From Betaproteobacteria bacterium SCN2 (GTDB lineage: Bacteria > Pseudomonadota > Gammaproteobacteria > Burkholderiales > Thiobacillaceae), in assembly GCA_008923285.1 (NCBI GenBank), contig WBSG01000004.1:62001-126000 (forward strand): a DNA stretch of 64,000 nucleotides, read 5' to 3'. Every line of letters starts with the position of its first letter. The first letter of the stretch is position 1. The position numbers and the translations under genes were made by a program. Shown here piece after piece: positions 55,855-64,000 of the stretch. A model generated the notes under the pieces. That model saw nothing but the letters and a program-made list of their open reading frames with translations. It did no database searches and was not told where the DNA came from.

Positions 55855-56219
55855 GCGTTCTCGCTACCCAGCCAGCGCCTGCGCAGTCGTGCGGACGCGT
55901 GGCGTGCGACGAGCACCGCCAGAGCGATGCCCAGCAGTGCGGCGAAAAAGCCTTTTTGCGCGTCTTCGCCCTGCAGGCCGGTGATGCCGACATCGATGCC
56001 GGCAAGCACTGCGCCGACGATCAGCACGGATACGCGCCTGAGGGCGGGATGCCATGCCGGCATGCAGCGTCCGGCCAACGCCAGCGCATATGCCGCAAGC
56101 ATGGCATAGGCCAACACGTTCGCCGGCAGTGCAAAGTGGCCTCCTGCCTGCACATGCCAGACTAGAACCAGCGCCCAGGCGCCCAGGAAGCCCGCTGCCG
56201 CGGCCATACAGGAATACAT
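55851..56219 (-). CDS. Small inner membrane protein of unknown function
   Basis: 122 residues with four hydrophobic segments: FLGAWALVLVWHV, VLAYAMLAAYALALAG, VSVLIVGAVLAGIDVGI and FFAALLGIALAVLVARHAS. It ends in a basic tail (RLRRRWLGSENA). CGGAG at 8 bases supports the ATG at 56219. Its stop overlaps the stop of the convergent lyase gene. Family not recognised. Confidence 0.7.
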   Translation of the reverse strand: MYSCMAAAAGFLGAWALVLVWHVQAGGHFALPANVLAYAMLAAYALALAGRCMPAWHPALRRVSVLIVGAVLAGIDVGITGLQGEDAQKGFFAALLGIALAVLVARHASARLRRRWLGSENA

Positions 56220-56288
56220 GTTTTTGCTCCGCTACCCAGTAGAATTGGGGCCATTTTAATTCAACCCCGGAGCTGCGAGCCCCAGCCC

Positions 56289-58782
<2,494 letters not shown>

Positions 58783-58806
58783 CCGGACCAGCGAAGCGAA
58801 GGCTTA

Positions 58807-60342
58807 CTAAACCTGCGGGTGCGCCCGCTCCAGCTTGGAATGCAGTTTGTTCAGCGCGTGCAGGTAGGCCTTGGCCGAAGCCACCACGATGTCGGTGTCG
58901 GCGCCCTGGCCGTTGACGATACGCCCGCCCTTGGCGAGACGCACGGTCACCTCGCCCTGTGCATCGGTACCGCTGGTAATGTTGTTGACCGAGTACAGCA
59001 GCAGGTTGGCGCCGCTGTTGACCACCGACTCCAGCGCGCGGAAAGTGGCGTCGACCGGACCGGAACCATCGCCCTCGGCATTCCGCTCTACCCCCTCATC
59101 GGCGATGACCAGCCTGGCATGCGGCACTTCGCCGGTTTCGGAGCAGACTTTCAGCGCCACCAGCTTGAAACGTTCGTGTTCGGCGATATAGCCTTCATCG
59201 CTTACCAGCGCCTGCAGATCTTCGTCGAATATCTCGCGCTTCTTGTCGGCGAGATCCTTGAAGCGCTTGAATGCCGCGTTCAACGCTTCCTCGGAATCGA
59301 GCACGATGCCCAGATCGGCGAGCTTGGTCTTGAAGGCGTTGCGGCCGGAAAGCTTGCCCAGGGTCAGGCGGTTGGCGGTCCAGCCCACGTCCTCGGCGCG
59401 CATGATTTCGTAGGTCTCGCGGTGCTTGAGGACGCCGTCCTGGTGGATGCCAGACTCGTGCGCGAAGGCGTTGGCGCCGACGATCGCCTTGTTCGGCTGC
59501 ACCGGATAGCCGGTAATGGTCGACACCAGCTTGGAGGCCGGCACGATCTGGGTAGCGTCGATGCGCGTGTCGCACTGGAACACGTCGCGGCGCGTGCGCA
59601 CCGCCATGACGATCTCTTCCAGCGAGGCGTTGCCGGCGCGTTCGCCCAGCCCATTGATGGTGCACTCGACCTGGCGCGCGCCGTTCATCACTGCGGCGAG
59701 CGAGTTGGCCACGGCCATGCCGAGGTCATTGTGGCAGTGCGTGGACCAGATCACCTTGTCGGAGTTCGGTACGCGCTCGATCAACTGTTTCATGCGCTCG
59801 CCCCACAGGGCGGGAATGGAATAGCCCACGGTGTCGGGCACGTTGATGGTCCTGGCGCCGGCCTTGATGACTTCCTCGAAGATGCGGCAGAGGAAATCCA
59901 TCTCCGAACGCACCGCATCCTCGGCCGAGAACTCCACATTGTCGGTATATTCAAGCGCGAGCCTGACGGCCTTGACCGCGGCTTCCACCACTTGGTCGGG
60001 CTGCATGCGCAGCTTTTTCTCCATGTGGATGGGGCTGGTGGCGATGAAGGTATGGATGCGCCCGGACTTCGCCGGCTTGATGGCCTCGCCGGCGGCGCGG
60101 ATGTCGCGCTCGTTGGCACGCGCGAGCGAGCACACGGTGGAGTCCTGGATGGCCTCGGCGATGGCGTGGATGGCGTCGGCATCGCCCGGGCTCGCGGCGG
60201 CAAAGCCGGCCTCGATCACGTCCACGCCCAACTTCTCCAACTGGCGCGCGATGCGCAGCTTCTCGTCCTTGGTCATGGAGGCGCCGGGACTTTGCTCGCC
60301 GTCGCGCAAGGTGGTATCGAAAATGTACAAACGGTCAGTCAT
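58807..60342 (-). CDS. leuA: 2-isopropylmalate synthase
   Basis: LeuA (511 residues) condenses acetyl-CoA with 2-oxoisovalerate, committing carbon to leucine. The TIM-barrel opens with [19 protein letters not shown] (metal Asp). [39 protein letters not shown] is the conserved centre, and the C-terminal LeuA regulatory domain ([16 protein letters not shown]-like) allows leucine inhibition. The neighbours pssA, ilvC, ilvH and ilvB are the standard betaproteobacterial cluster. A leader ORF lies upstream. Confidence 0.97.
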   Translation of the reverse strand: MTDRLYIFDTTLRDGEQSPGASMTKDEKLRIARQLEKLGVDVIEAGFAAASPGDADAIHAIAEAIQDSTVCSLARANERDIRAAGEAIKPAKSGRIHTFIATSPIHMEKKLRMQPDQVVEAAVKAVRLALEYTDNVEFSAEDAVRSEMDFLCRIFEEVIKAGARTINVPDTVGYSIPALWGERMKQLIERVPNSDKVIWSTHCHNDLGMAVANSLAAVMNGARQVECTINGLGERAGNASLEEIVMAVRTRRDVFQCDTRIDATQIVPASKLVSTITGYPVQPNKAIVGANAFAHESGIHQDGVLKHRETYEIMRAEDVGWTANRLTLGKLSGRNAFKTKLADLGIVLDSEEALNAAFKRFKDLADKKREIFDEDLQALVSDEGYIAEHERFKLVALKVCSETGEVPHARLVIADEGVERNAEGDGSGPVDATFRALESVVNSGANLLLYSVNNITSGTDAQGEVTVRLAKGGRIVNGQGADTDIVVASAKAYLHALNKLHSKLERAHPQV

Positions 60343-60427
60343 GCTGTTCTCCTGGCATACGCCGGGTTGACGAATTCAATCCCGCTCAAGCGGGGCTGGG
60401 ATACGAATGGGGAGTAAAAAGCGGCGT

Positions 60428-60508
60428 CTACTGCTTGCGCAGCAGCAGGGTGCCGAACAGCATGTTCGACAGGCAGATGGCGTAAGAGGGGGAGGCCACA
60501 TTAGACAT
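60428..60508 (-). CDS. Candidate leuA leader peptide
   Basis: A 26-codon ORF reading MSNVASPSYAICLSNMLFGT followed by LLLRKQ. Three consecutive Leu (CTG) codons lie near the end, with two more earlier. It ends 86 bp before leuA. A short hairpin (CCCGCT/AGCGGG) lies between. This would suit ribosome-mediated leucine attenuation, but I see no convincing terminator with a T-tract, so the mode of control is uncertain. Confidence 0.45.
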   Translation of the reverse strand: MSNVASPSYAICLSNMLFGTLLLRKQ

Positions 60509-60522
60509 GGTCTAAATTGTAT

Positions 60523-61278
60523 TTATTTTTTCTCTTCTGGCAAGTGGGCAGCCGCTTTTTCCTTGCGATGCAGCCATCGCCATGTCGCATGAACGTAACC
60601 TGATAGCGCATACAGCGTGAACATGATCAGCAGCACTTCCGGCGGGCTGGTGGACACCAGGATGAAGAACAGCACGATCAACAGTACCACGAAAAACGGC
60701 ACGCTCTTCCTGAGGTTGATTTCCTTGCCGCTGTAGAACTTGAGGTTGGTCACCATGCTGATGCCGGCAAAAAGGATGACTGCCGAAGCAAGCCAGGCCA
60801 CCTCGGGGCCGGATATGCCATACTCGACCATGACCCAGACGAAACCGGCCACCAGCGCTGCTGCAGCCGGCGAGGGCAGGCCCTGGAAAAAGCGCTTGTC
60901 GGCGACCTCCAGTTGGGTATTGAAGCGGGCCAGGCGCAGGGCCGCGCCGGCACAGAAGACGAACGCCGCAATCCAGCCGAACTTGCCCAGCCCTTTGAGC
61001 GCAAAGACGTACATGACGAGCGCCGGCGCCACGCCAAAGGACACCATGTCGGACAGCGAGTCGAGCTCCGCGCCGAAGACGCTCTGCGTGCCGGTCATGC
61101 GCGCCACGCGTCCGTCGAGGCCGTCCAGCACCATGGCAATGAAGATTGCCACGGCCGCGTGCTCCCAACTGCTGTTCATGGCTTGCACGATGGAATAGAA
61201 ACCCGCGAACAGCGCGCCGATGGTAAAAAGATTGGGCAGCACGTAAATACCGCGGTCACGCATCCGCGGCCTGGTCAT
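60523..61278 (-). CDS. pssA: CDP-diacylglycerol-serine O-phosphatidyltransferase
   Basis: PssA (about 251 residues) makes phosphatidylserine, the precursor of phosphatidylethanolamine. The CDP-alcohol phosphotransferase motif DGLDGRVARMTGTQSVFGAELDSLSDMVSFG is intact (DG..AR...G...D...D). It has about eight membrane helices and begins RDRGIYVLPNLFTIGALFAGFYSIV, typical of the Bacillus-like subclass II. The ATG at 61278 has AAGGG in front and is preferred over 61308. The psd gene, usually adjacent, is absent. Confidence 0.94.
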   Translation of the reverse strand: MTRPRMRDRGIYVLPNLFTIGALFAGFYSIVQAMNSSWEHAAVAIFIAMVLDGLDGRVARMTGTQSVFGAELDSLSDMVSFGVAPALVMYVFALKGLGKFGWIAAFVFCAGAALRLARFNTQLEVADKRFFQGLPSPAAAALVAGFVWVMVEYGISGPEVAWLASAVILFAGISMVTNLKFYSGKEINLRKSVPFFVVLLIVLFFILVSTSPPEVLLIMFTLYALSGYVHATWRWLHRKEKAAAHLPEEKK

Positions 61279-61376
61279 TTCGCCCTTGCTGTGTTTGAAG
61301 TCAAGCATGTGCCGGTTCAGGCAGAGCCAGGAAAGATGCAGAAGGCATAGTTTCTCAAATTCTTGCCCCTGAAAAC

Positions 61377-61430
61377 AATGAGGCACAGAGTTTCACAGAA
61401 AATTCTTTCTCTGTGTCTCTGTGCCTCATT
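61377..61430. repeat. CACAGAG-type intergenic hairpin
   Basis: AATGAGGCACAGAG (61377-61390) and CTCTGTGCCTCATT (61417-61430) are perfect 14-bp inverted repeats with a further CAGAGAA/TTTCTCTG pairing in between. It sits between ilvC and pssA where psd is usually found. Confidence 0.75.
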
Positions 61431-61451
61431 CGGAAGCCGGAAGGCTTCGGA

Positions 61452-63034
<1,583 letters not shown>

Positions 63035-63035
63035 G

Positions 63036-64000
63036 TCAGAGTTCCTCGGCCAGGATCATTTCCGACAGGCCCTTGCCGCCTTCGACCATGGGGAACACGT
63101 TCTCGGTCTGATCGGTGATGAAGTCCATGAACACCAGGCGTTCCTTCATGGCCGGGGAAAATGCTTCTTTCAACGCGGCTTCGACATCGGCGGTCTTTTC
63201 GATGCGCATGCCGACGTGGCCATAGGCTTCAGCAAGCTTCACGAAGTCCGGCAGCGAATCCATGTAGGACTCGGCATAGCGGCTGCCGTAGAAAAATTCC
63301 TGCCACTGGCGCACCATGCCCATGTAGCGGTTGTTCAGGTTGACGATTTTCACCGGCATGCGGTACTGCTTGCAGGTGGAAAGCTCCTGGATGCACATCT
63401 GGATGCTGGACTCGCCGGTGATGCAGGCAACCGTCGACTCCGGATGCGCGAGCTGCGCGCCCATGGCATAGGGCAGGCCCACGCCCATGGTGCCGAGACC
63501 GCCGGAGTTGAGCCAGCGGCGCGGCTTGTCGAACTTGTAGAACTGCGCCGCCCACATCTGGTGCTGGCCGACGTCGGACGTCACGAAGGCGTCGCCCCTG
63601 GTCACTTCCCAGAGCTTTTCCACCACGTACTGCGGCTTGATGATCTCGGACTCGCGGTTGTACTTCAGGCAGTTGCGCGAGCGCCACAGCTCGATCTGGG
63701 TCCACCAGGTGTTGAGTGCGGCTTCGTCAGGCTTTTCCTTGCTGGCCTTGAGCAGCTTGAGCAATTCGTCCAGCACCTGCTGCACGTCGCCGACGATAGG
63801 CACATCGACCTTGACGCGCTTGGAAATGGAGGACGGATCCACGTCGACGTGGATGATGCGGCGCTGCTCGCGCGCGAAGTGAGCGGGGTTGCCGATCACG
63901 CGATCGTCGAAGCGCGCGCCCACCGCCAGCAGCACGTCGCAGTGCTGCATGGCCATGTTGGCTTCATAGGTGCCGTGCATGCCGAGCATGCCAAGGAACT
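63036..64000 (-). CDS. ilvB: Acetolactate synthase large subunit (5' end outside window)
   Basis: The C-terminal ~321 residues of the ThDP-dependent large subunit; the gene continues past the right edge. The central domain (HVDVDPSSISKRVKVDVPIVGDV) and the ThDP domain (VTSDVGQHQMWAAQFY, LNSGGLGTMGVGLPYAMGAQLAHP) are clear. The magnesium/ThDP motif reads GESSIQM...LNNRYMGMVRQWQ, where most family members have G-D/E-G at the first three positions. It initiates the ilvB-ilvH-ilvC-pssA-leuA order. Confidence 0.96.
   Translation of the reverse strand, partial: FLGMLGMHGTYEANMAMQHCDVLLAVGARFDDRVIGNPAHFAREQRRIIHVDVDPSSISKRVKVDVPIVGDVQQVLDELLKLLKASKEKPDEAALNTWWTQIELWRSRNCLKYNRESEIIKPQYVVEKLWEVTRGDAFVTSDVGQHQMWAAQFYKFDKPRRWLNSGGLGTMGVGLPYAMGAQLAHPESTVACITGESSIQMCIQELSTCKQYRMPVKIVNLNNRYMGMVRQWQEFFYGSRYAESYMDSLPDFVKLAEAYGHVGMRIEKTADVEAALKEAFSPAMKERLVFMDFITDQTENVFPMVEGGKGLSEMILAEEL

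Overview
The window reads as a chromosomal segment of a GC-rich betaproteobacterium, most like the Rhodocyclales/Nitrosomonadales. This rests on gene order: rpsF-priB-rpsR-rplI-dnaB-alr; rpoE-rseA-rseB-rseC-mucD-grx-lepA-lepB-DUF4845-rnc-era-recO-pdxJ; queA-tgt-yajC-secD-secF; ilvB-ilvH-ilvC-pssA-leuA. Most of it is housekeeping, and the accessory DNA sits in short patches.

1-5.4 kb is the accessory end. After a Nu-class GST and a small alpha/beta hydrolase comes a translationally coupled pair: an ATP-grasp-like protein and a divergent tRNA-dependent cyclodipeptide-synthase-like protein. An AT-richer islet follows (family 25 glycosyltransferase and PhyH-type dioxygenase). It ends at tRNA-Leu(CAA), and a 17-bp copy of the tRNA 3' region lies at its other end, the usual footprint of tRNA-site integration.

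5.4-27 kb holds tRNA modification (queA, tgt), Sec accessory proteins (yajC, secD, secF), the large minus-strand pdxJ...lepA block and the sigma-E envelope-stress operon with a recognisable autoregulatory promoter. nadB, ygfX, ygfZ and a CsgG-SH3 lipoprotein-like gene follow. Several intercistronic gaps hold about 100-bp imperfect hairpins with purine-rich arms.

28-40 kb has a NodT/MacA/MacB-type tripartite efflux operon with ATPase and permease as separate genes, a Bcr-type MFS pump, a PAS-GAF-GGDEF protein, a small cytochrome c behind a perfect FNR/Anr box, a sulfotransferase, alr and dnaB. Between dnaB and rplI lies a roughly 580-bp MITE-like element with 63-bp inverted ends, plus a zinc-ribbon membrane protein.

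41-64 kb holds ribosomal genes, a basic amino acid decarboxylase, dcd, mrp (with a perfect palindrome over its promoter), rppH, proS and a lytic transglycosylase. Next is a four-gene operon of two thioredoxin-fold proteins, a TolC-like channel and a truncated adaptor with no pump. An aspartase/fumarase-family lyase, a PilZ-like protein, wrbA, leuA (with a Leu-containing leader ORF), pssA, ilvC, ilvH and a truncated ilvB complete the window.

The best candidates for something undescribed are the ATP-grasp/CDPS-like pair, the pump-less TolC/thioredoxin operon and the intergenic hairpin families. All homology statements come from motif recognition; no search was run.
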